Shown here: one piece after another, positions 25,701-37,700 of the stretch
Layout: every line of letters begins with the position of its first letter
Position numbering within the stretch: position 1 is the first letter of the stretch
DNA from: Eretmocerus hayati
Taxonomy: Eukaryota; Arthropoda; Insecta; Hymenoptera; Aphelinidae
Length of the DNA: 64,000 nucleotides
Assembly: GCA_029851415.1 (NCBI GenBank)
Contig: CM056743.1
Location: 121,984,305 to 122,048,304 of the forward strand
Reading direction: 5' to 3'
Notes under the pieces: model-generated
Seen by the model: the letters and a program-made list of their open reading frames with translations, nothing else
Told to the model about the DNA's origin: nothing
Databases searched by the model: none
Position numbers and translations under genes: made by a program

Positions 25701-28700
25701 ACAGTGCAAAATTCGTCAGATGACGATGATGATTCATAACCTTGCGATTGTTCAGGGACGAAGTAACTCGATGGTGCATTAGCTGGAGAACAATTTGAGA
25801 TTACAAGATCTGTCTGTGTGGAATAGGTCATGGCTGTTGAATTTCCTTCAAGTGTTTCATTGTGATTGATATCTGAACTGTCCACAGCGTGGATTTGTGT
25901 ATCGAACTTTGGAGCCATGGCCTCGACTTTTGTTTCTTCTATCTTCTTAGAAATCGTAGAAGAATCATTGCTTTTTTCCTCTCCGTTCGATACTATACTC
26001 AACGCATTCCCAATCAATTGTATGTTTTTAGTCACAACATGTATCGCCTCTGTTTTTACTCGCGTGACACTTCGATTTTCAACACCATCGGCAGTATCAA
26101 GTTTTGTTGCATTAATGTCATGACATTCAGAGCTCGTTGCACTTTTTATTTGTTTTTTAAGATCTGCGTGAATTTTAATATCGGTTCCAGTATTTTCCAG
26201 GGGACCTCCGATCTCGTCAGATTTGGAATCACCATTCAAATTGAAGGACGAGACTACGATAGGTTCATTACCGATCTTGGGCTCAACTACCTTTCCTCTG
26301 TCGTGGTCCGAAACATTCAACGTAACATTTTCAATATAATTCGGTAAAGCAGGAACATCAGCCTTTTCTTTGTCTTGTTTTATCTCTGAAAAACCTGATT
26401 CACTTACATGGTGATGAGAGTTGAAGAATATGCTCACTTCTTCATAATGTGATATTTCTTCATCTGAGAGATCTGTGTTCTGAGAAACAACGGCGTTATT
26501 CATCTCTGGGAAGATTGTACTTCTTTGGTCCTCTGGAATACAGTTTGGCACGTTTGAATACACAATTTGATCGGTGCTTCTACCATTCTCCACTGTTGCA
26601 GGAAGATCCGTTTTATCAAAATTCTCATCGAGATCGAAGGATATCTTATTCCAATTTATATTGTAGTCCAAAAGCCCCCCACCTGGACTGCCGCATCCAC
26701 CATCAAGAGACAGATCATGAGACTTGCCTTTTTTCACTGCTACTTCATTTGGAATTTCTATTTGGCCCGTTCTCATTGAACTATCGTTTGATTCTTGATG
26801 TAAATGATCGATTGAGATCTCTTCCTCAGTTTCTTTTGATAATATTTTAGCATGTATTGTTGCCTGTTCCCTTGTTTTCTGGGCATCTGGTGCATTTACT
26901 CGCGTTTTCGATACATCATCCACTTTTATCGCACCGGCTAACGTTATAACTGCTGTTTCATTGTGATCAGACTCTTTTTCAAGCCCTCCCGGAAGCGTTA
27001 GTGGTGAATTTTTGGACAGACCAAAGGAACTACCTTTTGTGGATATATCATTGTTCGCAATCGAATCTTCATTCATTTCCAGGTTTCCTGTTCTTGAACT
27101 GTCTGTAGTTGGTGATTCTTTTGAGATTTTGTTAGGAACATCCGTCACACGCTTGTTCACCTTGTCTGTGGGGAACGGCTGAGCAGTGGACTCTAATTTT
27201 TTTCCTCCAATTAGTGAGTCACTGTCCTTTCGTCTTGTTTCTTGCATACCACATCTATTCTGATTTTTGAGCACCGAAGGATCAGAAGTCTTAAAGCCAT
27301 CTACTTGATCTTTGTTTTTACGAGCTAGTTTCAAAAGTTGCTCTTCTAATTTAGCTGAAGCACCTCTAAGTAGTTCAACCTCAGATACCAGCTCCGGTGA
27401 TTTCACGACTCTAGCAATATCTTGATTTTTGTCTGAAATCAGTTCCCCTTCATCATGTTCCCAATTTGCAGTCAATTCTTGAAGAGCAGCCACCTGTCGA
27501 TGAATTTCTTCGTGCACATTAGCCGAGGTATTCATCAGAGTTACCTGTTTATTCGCCTCCCCGTCTCGAGATGATCCGTGCAGTTTTGACTTCGAAGTTG
27601 TAGATATTTCAGTAAAATCCTTACTTCCCACTGGAAATGAGAATTTACAGGGTCAATATCTTTCAACTCCTGCTGTTATTGGATGGAGAATATGAGTATT
27701 CAGAATTCATTAGCGAAGGACCCTGACAGAAATGGCTCAGTTGTTCTTTTTTCCCGTGGAAGTAGCGCCATTGTCCGCTTGTGGTGGCCACAGGAACAAC
27801 GATGCCTATGCTTGCACGGAGGAATAGAGAGAGTGCAAAAGGAGCAAAAGGGGCAAATACACACTCACTGTTGGAGCCCTAAAGTCTAGGATTTTGAGAC
27901 AGGCATCCCAAAGCGGATCCAGATATTTTCGTGACTTTCAAACACCCAAACTTGATTTTAGTGTTGCATTCTGAAAAACCATGAAGACAGTAAGAAAAAG
28001 CGGCCCCTCAGCCTGAAGTTCCATTAATCAAGATTCAACGTCCGATATCCATCAGATGTAGAATACAACTGGACTTTTATCACTATGGATCTTGCAGCTG
28101 TGGCTTGAATGCATCATTAACGCGCCCAATTCACAACTGTAGACACGGTGAGCCTGAACCAAGTCTCAATTCGACTGGAAGAAACTCTCGAAATCCCAAC
28201 GGGATTATCAACTATGTGTCAAAACGAATTACCAGAAAAATTTTCACCGTAAGCTGTTGGGCGAAATTCGAATGAAACGATTTTCAAGTCTCTAAAATCA
28301 AAAAACGTGGAATACGGGCCAATAATCATCACGCAACTCATCACACAATCTAATATAATGCTCACTCACTCACAAAACTTTTTTTTCCATAATTTCTTTC
28401 ACGAAATTAAACATATAGAAAAAACACCTGGTTGAGTCATGAGATACCCAAAAACGAGGCTCTCTTAACCAAATGGTCATATGAAGAAATGTTCTGAGAA
28501 TCACTAACGAGGAGCATCTACGGGTTGTGGAACACGGGTTTTGCTTAAATTCTGGGGATAGTCTCCTTTTACCGTCTAAAGATGAAATCCAGAGCCGCAC
28601 TTGCAAATGCCCAACCGGTTTCAAGCTGCAGCTTATAACATTATCATTACGAGTATATCTATATACATCTCTATTGAACATTGGCTCATATGAGCAATGC

Positions 28701-31700
28701 TAATATCATAGGCTATAGCTTGAATACGGTTAGGTATTTGCAAGGGCGGCACTGGGATTCACATCTGGGGGGTAAAAGAAGACTATCCCCAAAGTTTCAT
28801 CCAAATCTGTGGTCCACAACACTTGGGTGCTCCTTGTAAGATATACAGATCCTGGGTTCATTTACTCTTCAATTTTCCTACATATCATAACTCAATACTA
28901 ACGAACTTTCCATCCATCATACTCATGCAAACACACAGAACGTAGTGATTCGTGTGATCTGCGCTTAGTACTTTGACTACTCGCGCCAATCGTTACATGT
29001 GGGCTCCGTAACAACGCAGACTTTTGATTTACAATCCCATAATCAAGTTGTAACGAGCTCAAGACGTGAAACTGGAATCGACAGAGCTGCGAAGCCATCT
29101 AGTTTGAGGCTGCCTTACCATGGACAGCCAAAACTCGATCCGAACGGAGAAAACGACACGCCCAGTCAATCGGAATCCTCCAGGGAGTGCTCTGGTTGGC
29201 TGGACGTGTCATTTTCTTTGGTCGGATCGAGTTTTGTCCGTCCATGCAAAGGCATCCTGAAAAATCGAAAAACTTTGCGTGTGACATAGCTGATCCCCTC
29301 AAGTTTTGAGGTCGACATTTGAATGCAGGAGGATATTTCCTGGCGATGATCCGCGATCACTCTTTTAGAAGAAAGAAAGCGATAATATTCCTCATCTTAC
29401 GACTGCGCAGTCTAGCCAATCGTGTTCCTGCAAGCGGTATTTGATTATTTATCCAGAAACAGAGAAATCTATACTGGTCAGGTACATGTGCATCGTACCA
29501 TATCTGATTGGGGAATGAATTACGCTTTCGGGGAAAAACGTGACCGCTTCGCGAAATCATGTTTTTCGAGGTGCACATGATCGAGACGGGCCATGTTAAC
29601 CCGGTTTTGCTTGGTGATTGCTGGTTTCCATCGTACTTGATATCTCATTACTGATTGCATGAGCCGATATCTCGTAAATGACTTTTTAGAGTCATCTTTT
29701 TGGAAATTTTCTTTTGACATACTTGTGACTCACACCGTATAATCCATTTAATCCGCCTCCGGGCAGCTCAACATTCATTCCGGTGTTTCTTATATGTTTC
29801 CATAAAAGGATTGATGTAGAAAAACAGTGTTTTAAGGGTTACTGGATATGATTAGATTGTGTGATGAGTTACGTAATGATTATGAGCCCGTATACCACGT
29901 TTCTTAATCTTAGAAGCTTGAAATTAAATTCGCCCAATAAGGTTCACAATGAAAATATTTTCGGTAACTTATTTTGACCCATATTTGATAATCCCGTTGG
30001 AATTTCGAGAGTTTCTCCCAGTCGGATTAAAACTTGGTTCAAGCTCACCGATCAGAGCAATGACTTCCTTGGGCTTTTGATTCTTCTTCGAACTCAGATC
30101 TATCTTTTGTGACACACTGTCCAAGTTGATTCCAGATAAGCAGAGATCGATACCGAGTGCCTTTACTGAGAGACACTTTGATGGCGTATTGTGATGAACG
30201 AGGTTGCGAGCTATTGCCAGCTTGAAATACTTTCAACTCAATTCTAAGAGGTCCGGACGTCTGCCTTTGTTGAAAGCAAAACACATTCTCTCGCGTGGAT
30301 ATTAATTCAGAAACATTGATTTCGACCTAAGCCTATGGGAGAAACCAAGAGAAGTCAATGCGATGTCGTTTATTTGATTGAAGTTAATTGAGAACCTGGA
30401 AGTGGTGCAGCCTCCTCGTTCTCAACGCCTACTGGTGGGCCCCATATTCTCATCAGGAATGGTTTCAACTGGTCTCTCTGTAACTCAAGTAACGAAGCAT
30501 CTTCATTCCCAGCATTATTATCTAGCGCAGTCACAACTTCTTGCAATGAAAAATTTCCCTTTGCCATCAGGTTTTGGCACTGTAAATAAATAAGCATTAG
30601 AATCCTGATAGGATGTCCACAAATCTATTGGTCACGTTTGTAACCAATAATAAATGAGGAGTAATCCAGCTGTTCTAATTCTGGAAAACTAGGTGCCGGA
30701 CTAGAGGATTTGAGAGATTATTGATATTATCATATTTTTGAGAAAACTTCGTTTCAATTTTCTCTACATCAATGTAGTCTCATACAATTAACCCGAAGGA
30801 CAAATAGTATTATACACAATTGAGTACCGTGAAATTGGGTAATTTTGGTACGATTCCGGTGCTTTTCATTTTGTTTGTCTCGGCATTCCAACATACATAG
30901 ACAAACCCCACTTCTATTAGTAGTCAATCTGAAGCTTACAGTCACAGATTTCGATTGATGGGCTACAAAGTTCAATTTGATGTGTCTGAGCAGGAGCTAT
31001 TAGCAGTTTTGTAAGTGTACCAAAGTTAGACCCCGATGGGGCAACTTTGGTACACTTACAGGATATCTCAATTCTACTCACCACCATGCGAGTGAATCAA
31101 TTTTAATTGTTCAGAATTCTTGTTCTAAGCTGTTTGAAACATTCTGAAACCTCATAGACCATCACTCGACTCAAGGTGAGATGAAAAGAAGCTGTCATAG
31201 GAAGTTGTTCTGATGAAGTTACCCTATCTTCGTGCTTCTTACCTAGAGTGGGGTAACTTTGGTACATTTTTTCACCGTTTCTTACCTGTTCTTCATTTAT
31301 TAAAATTCCAAACGCTGTAAATACCCCAATGTGACGATGATTTCTTCAATATGGTGATATATGTGGTTGGAATTTAGCACTATTCACCCGTAGTTCGTTC
31401 CGGAACACTCCTTGCCAGGTACACTAACTGGACCACTTGCCTATCGCTGCTAAATCAGCCTCTTTGTATAAAGTTTCGATGAACAACCACAATAATTCAC
31501 GCGGGATCTGCGTTGGCTTGACACGCTGTTTATGTATTTCCCAATCGAAGGGAACAGGTTTCAAAGCGAAAGAGTCATTTACCTTGCCGAACGCGGCTTT
31601 GGAAGTCATTTTTCAGGGGTGTAAGTACCAAAGTTGCACCCACTGTACCGAAGTTACCCAATTTGACGGTATGCTACTTCTCAAACGTTGTTGCCCTCGA

Positions 31701-34700
31701 AATGAACACCTGAGCGAATCGATTTTACCTATGGTGATTCAAGGATAAACCTACATTTCGAAATTTAATAGAACTCTTTGAGTAGTAGAATAAAATGCTA
31801 TTGGAGAGAGTGAGATTATAGGAAAAGAATTCTCAGCTTTTATGCAGATCATGAGCTTTGTTGTACCTTCCTCTGGCGCAGTTGAATAGCACTTGCAAGG
31901 GCAATCCAAAGATCACCTTTTCCAAGCCGAAGGACTTCTTTGGCTTCTGCAACTGTGATATTGCCAACATCATTAGCCTCCCCTAAATCCTTGCCCCGTG
32001 TAGTCGCGAGTATCTGAACAGTCTCGACGAGATGATGCCATTGATTCTTCAGCCAATCGATTGGGTTGACTGGATCCTGGGCAAGAGCTACTTGGATGTC
32101 ATCCGCGCAGAAACCACGGCGCTCGGCCTCGCGCATAATTTCTACTAATTCGAGACCCTGCCTTGCTAAATTATGCACTGTCGTTCCGCCGACGCCTGCA
32201 GTCAATGGGTCTTGATAGCGGGTTTCACTTGTTTCCTGTAATAATTTCAAACACATTTACGGGAAAGGATTTGTCGTTCATGCGCGAAGAAAGATATGCA
32301 ATTCCAATGATACGCCAATGATTCTAGTTAATTAATTAGCTTCCGCAGCAATGTAGCATGACCATGTTATTTGTTATAAACTACTCTCTCAACATGAATC
32401 AGCTATTTTAGCTGATTTACAGCTAACGTGGACGGAATTTCACTGAAAATCAGCTACAATAGCTGAAAATCAGCTAAAATAGCCGATTTTCAGTCGAAAC
32501 CCGTTCGTGTTAGCTGATTTATATTGAGAGAGTAACAGATGATACAATACAATAGATTTTGTGGAAAAAGCGATTGCATTGATAATGATCGATCGGGAAT
32601 GAAAGATTCAACAGTATCGTTACAGTCGTGGACAATAACGATGGTGAACGAGCATTGTCGGTGCGATGTCTTCTGACACTATTGTTAACTCATACAAATA
32701 TGACGTGAACACTGTCTCAAATGATCAGGGACAAAAATTCAAAGCTCGACCCTCCGTATATGTTCATGTGATACTCCTTCCTAACAGTGTATCAGGATTC
32801 CAAACGGACAAAATGATCCCTTGTTCGAGAAGCAGTCTTATGTCCAAGATACAGGTAATATGAGAGATAAAAGGATAATATGACAATGGCCGTTTTCCGA
32901 GTCCTTTATTTGCCTGCAGACTGATCGAGAGGCTAAAAAGCTCTTCGTAATTAGGCCATAGACAGAATTTTTAGAGATAGACATACGAATCACGGGGCTA
33001 CTCGAACGTGATTGAAATTATTGACTACTCAGCCACACTGCTGAATGTTCCAAGTAGTCGAAGAGTTTCAATAACAGCCCCAGTAGGATCAGATACTTAA
33101 GATATCACAAACACAATCTGGTATAGGTTCGAGTTCGTTTACCCTGGATTGGTGATGATGTTGCGGCGACGAGAAAGAATTCCGCCTCGGTCTATCGCGA
33201 CCAGACTGTCGGTGATTTCCACGCGGACGCCCATTGCCGTACACATCCGGGCTGCTTGGGAATCTACCTTCCTGGAACACATGCTCAATCTAATTCGTAA
33301 AGGTGATTCGCGATTTGAATGCACGGATCATGAACATTGCTCGCTCTCTTGTACCGTATTATTTCAAGGGAGGGACTCTAATGAAAAAATTGACCATATG
33401 AACTGACAGGAACAGAATTTCTCAAACTCCTCAAGATTTTTGAGTAAGAATTATAAGTTGAGCAGTTCAAGATATATGACGGAGAAAATACTTTCATCTT
33501 GAATGGATGGTACTAATTTTATTCAGGAATTGAAGATTAATGGTACATTTTACGATGATTCTAGTATCACAGGGAATAACTGAATAATTAATTTTTCGAT
33601 GGAAACATCCGGTGCTTAGATCGCTAGCGAACATACTTCTGAATCACTGTCGTCGTATTTAGCCGAGCTCTTTGATGGGGCTAAGGACGTTGCTCTTCGG
33701 AATGAGTCTACTCTCTCTTTCTCGTAGTTTGGTTCTTCGTAAGTCTGTGGAATGGATTGATCGATATGAATAATATGGTTTTTTTCTTGCACGATATTTG
33801 ATATTTTTCTTCATACTAATAAAATGATAACGTGAAGCGATGAGATACTTAGTAGAAAATACAGAGATCATCAAAAATTATTATCTCCCGATGACTTCTA
33901 GAATACATTTTCCATGTGTATATTAGTGACAACAGAAACCATCAATTGTCCGTTAGCAAGTTTGGTTGAGACAAGAAAGATGCAAAACGGAAAAATTCCA
34001 GTCAGTACCAATGAATATGATAAATAAAATTTGCTATCGTTATAAACCACAAATGTCTCCACATCAATTGATTGAGAAAGAATTAGTCCCGTAACAAAGA
34101 CCATACACCGATTTCAGGATATGAGAGTCACAATGGAGTTCAATGACACAATATATAGAAGTCGTAGTCCATAGTATATTTCGTGAATATTACTTTTGAA
34201 TCATTATCATGTTAATACACTCACTTGTGTTGAAATGCTTTGTGGGGGTGGCGATGTTCCCGTAGAAACAGTTGTACTTTTTACCTCTTTTGGCGTAGCT
34301 TCAGCTTGTTTTGCATCGTTTACTTCGTTCTTTTTTAGAGTTTCGGAGCTTGAGTCTACTTTAACGATCTGGTGAGTTTCATCAACAACTTTATCATCCG
34401 TCCCTAAATTTTCATCCGTCGAAGTCGAAGAGTTAACTACTGATCTGGTTGGTTGTGGCGAAATATCGTTTTCAATGTCTTTGATAGGCGATGTTCCTCT
34501 CGATACATCTCGAACAGTTGCTTTATCGTCCTCCGATATTGGAACCGTTCGAGAATCATTCAATCCAGATTCTTGAGATTGGCTCAAGGGGTCAGTATTT
34601 GTTTTTGGCTGTTCATCTGCTTCTGTAAAAAATACCACCCTTTATTCCTCAAGGGTCCGTTGAATTTTTCGAATCACTCATGATTGTGGTTGTTGTTCAA

Positions 34701-37700
34701 TACGTGTTTCATATTGTGTATCTGTTACCGGCAAAGTCCGGAATGAATGTTCCATTCCGGGCTTTGCCTAGGCAAACCGCGGATTGACTAATTTCGTGCA
34801 AGCAAAACTGAATGATCTGACCGGGGGTTTTCAATTTGAATTTTGATGCGTTTTGACGAGAGTGAATGATGAGTTTGAGTAATCATTCGTGTATCTCGCA
34901 TCAATAAGACATCCTTGAAAGATGAACATGTATCCATGCAGATGGGAGAAAGAATAATCCTCGAACAATTCAACCTGAATTTCAGTCATTGTAACCATTT
35001 TTACAGAAAATCACAAAGAAAATAGTATCAGATGAACTCGGGATTTGGTGGAATCAAATTTGAGTGTCAGGATCCGCTTATAAACAGTGGTTCCAGTGAG
35101 ACTAACTTATATTTTCTGGGATAATGGATGGAATGATCATTCTGAGAATGATGGTTATGAGTAACCTCCTGCACAAGTGAACTACGAATCGCAGTATGTC
35201 TCAAGTTGTATTGTTTCCATTTGTAACCGATTCTAGTATATGGTACAAAGAATGATGTTTCCACTCCCCATAGGATCTAAAAAAATCATTTTTACATCTT
35301 CTGTGCGGGGAATGACTTTTTCGCGCGATTTTTTTGTGAGGTTGAAAACTTCAATCAAAGAATCTCCTTCTGAGGAAGGATGAGGAGAACTGATGAAGGA
35401 TCCAAAAACAAAATTGGGGATCATTTTTTCTCGAAAGAACACAACATTTTACATCGAAATATGACTTTTAAAGATTTTCACAAAATGGATCTTTGGGTAC
35501 TCGAACATTTTCTCTTTCTCACTTTTTTGTCTTTGCTAAACGCCTATAAACTCAAAAAACGTTTCGAATGCTGCCAACCGCGTGTTCGTATCGTGTGTCA
35601 AACTGGAGCTGCACGCATTTTGCTGGAAATGATTGGTATTTTCTGTTCCAAACACTATGCAAAAATACTCTCCGGGAATTCAACCAACTTCTTTGAAACC
35701 CTCAGGCAATGGAAAGATCATGTTTTGGTCCATACAATCGATTACAAATAGTGAAAATATCTAGACGACTGAAGTTCGTCGTCCACTTTCACGCGGAATG
35801 ATTCATACATCAAATGGGGATACATAACTCTGGGATGATTGTTCACAGCTTGGGAAAGTGGAAATTGACAGACTCCGAACTAAATGTCCTTCCATTGATG
35901 GTGTTCTTTCCGTAGACAAGATAGTAATCTGAGTCACTCAAAACCCCAATTTGGTATCAAAATTCGAACGAGAAGATCTGGGGGAATATAAAACACTGGC
36001 CTCGCGGCTTTTGAGGAGTTTTTGCAGATCTCCTCATTATAGTCTTAACCCAAATATTGTAGATGATCGAAGAATCAAGGGAAGTAGCATCAGTACACAT
36101 TTTGGCATTTTCATCCAAGTTACTAAAGGTCGAAAAGGAATGTTTCGAGTCTTCGTATTATTCAATACCAAGCAATCATCCTTCCTCTGCATGTTGCAAT
36201 AAATATGGAACTTTTGAGTGATCATCGTGAATTATTTGAGACAGATTAGAGCAACAAGTATGGCATATCCATTCGAATAGATTCTCGTGGAATACTTATT
36301 GTGGGTGAAATCAATACGAAAGTATAGAGAATCGGATGCCTTCGATGAACCTTTTCCATTTTTGCCGGCACATTTTCATCCTCTGAGAATGTCTTAACAT
36401 TGATGTGAGATACGCGAATGGTTACTCATACTCATCATTCACTCTCGTCAGAACGCATCAAAAATCAAAACTCAAAGCCCCGGTCCATTTATTCATCTTT
36501 GCCTGCACGAGAATAGTGAATCCGCGGTTTGCCTAGGCAAAGTCCAGAATGAAACATCCATTACGGATTTTGCCGGATACGTACCAGACAATCTGCGGTT
36601 TGCCTAGGTGATTCGCGGATTGCCTACATTCTAGACTTTGCCGGTAACATATCTATACTTTCTACAACCTCTACACATTTTCATTAAATTCGTTTTGATC
36701 AATGACAATCGGAATAATGACTATCGGAAAAGTTTTACGAAATTTTTCGGGATAATAAAGGAAAAAACAGCTTCTATATAATTTTTGAAATCATTCGGAT
36801 ATTCTCTACGTCTCATGGACACATCACCGGAACCATATCGCACGGACTCGGGGTGACGATAAACTCATTTTTTCAACCCCGCTTCATTCCAAAAATTGAT
36901 TCTTGAGACATTTTTATATTCTGATTGAATTCGGCATTTGTCGAAACTTCAAGAATCGGAAGTTTATTAACGTGGTTCTGAACAAGTGATCTTTGCCACA
37001 GTAAGAAAGAGCGATGAGAACACATATGAATTTGAAACTTCGAACTTATGTAGTTGGAGATAGAAATCTTTTGTTAGTTCACACGAAAGACGATTGTGGT
37101 CTATAACGAAATCCTGAAATCTTCTGACTAGATCGATTGCTTCTTCAAAAATTGAGATATCTGTGCTAAGAAATAGTTGTAAATGCGGGAGGTTACTAAA
37201 TTAATGACATTCGATTTGATCTAGCTCACGATCAAAATCTCACTTGAGTAGGTATGTATAGCTGTTGGATGATTTTTCTCCTTGACCGATGAAATGCAAA
37301 TTCTCAATTCGACAAGCTATGGATCAAAATATTGTGTGTCCGTGCAAATGAGTACGATAATTTGCCTGTGGGTTGGATGCGATCGAACATTTTCATTTGA
37401 ATTGGCAACTCAGTTTTGAACATATTTTAACTTTAAAATTTTTGAGAAAATGACAGGCCGTAGTGTGGAGGAGAGGGATTAAGTTGGTGCTGTGAATGGC
37501 GAGATGTAGGTTCAAAGAGGAAAGGCCAAATGCACAATCGTCCTTGAATTGTCGTAACTTGAATGAATAATATTATTGTAGAATGAACGAAATGCCTGAT
37601 AATAAAGATATCCTTCTCTTCTTCAAAATACGATTTTGCATTTGGTGTCATTGAATTGCATTACAAAACATCGAATGGATTTTTATTATTCATTCAAGAT

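Larger units (their letters stand above)
28147..30051. repeat. Foldback element (about 1.9 kb)
   Basis: Left arm words GGTGAGCCTGAACC (28147) and GAGAAACTCTCGAAAT (about 28180) recur inverted near 30051 and 30005. The arms can be followed inward through the ATTAGATTGTGTGATGAG word near 29850 and its complement near 28345. A second hairpin is nested inside (29112-29255). No protein is supported. Confidence 0.65.
27631..30395 (-). other. LUBEL intron, 2.8 kb
   Basis: Mostly occupied by the 1.9-kb foldback at 28147-30051. No further exon is seen. Confidence 0.55.

Noticed and set aside
35380..35751. 123-codon plus-strand frame inside a TIR element, possibly a transposase remnant
   Set aside because: No catalytic motif or known fold. 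The related copy at 47.7 kb is not open, so it is not maintained as a protein.
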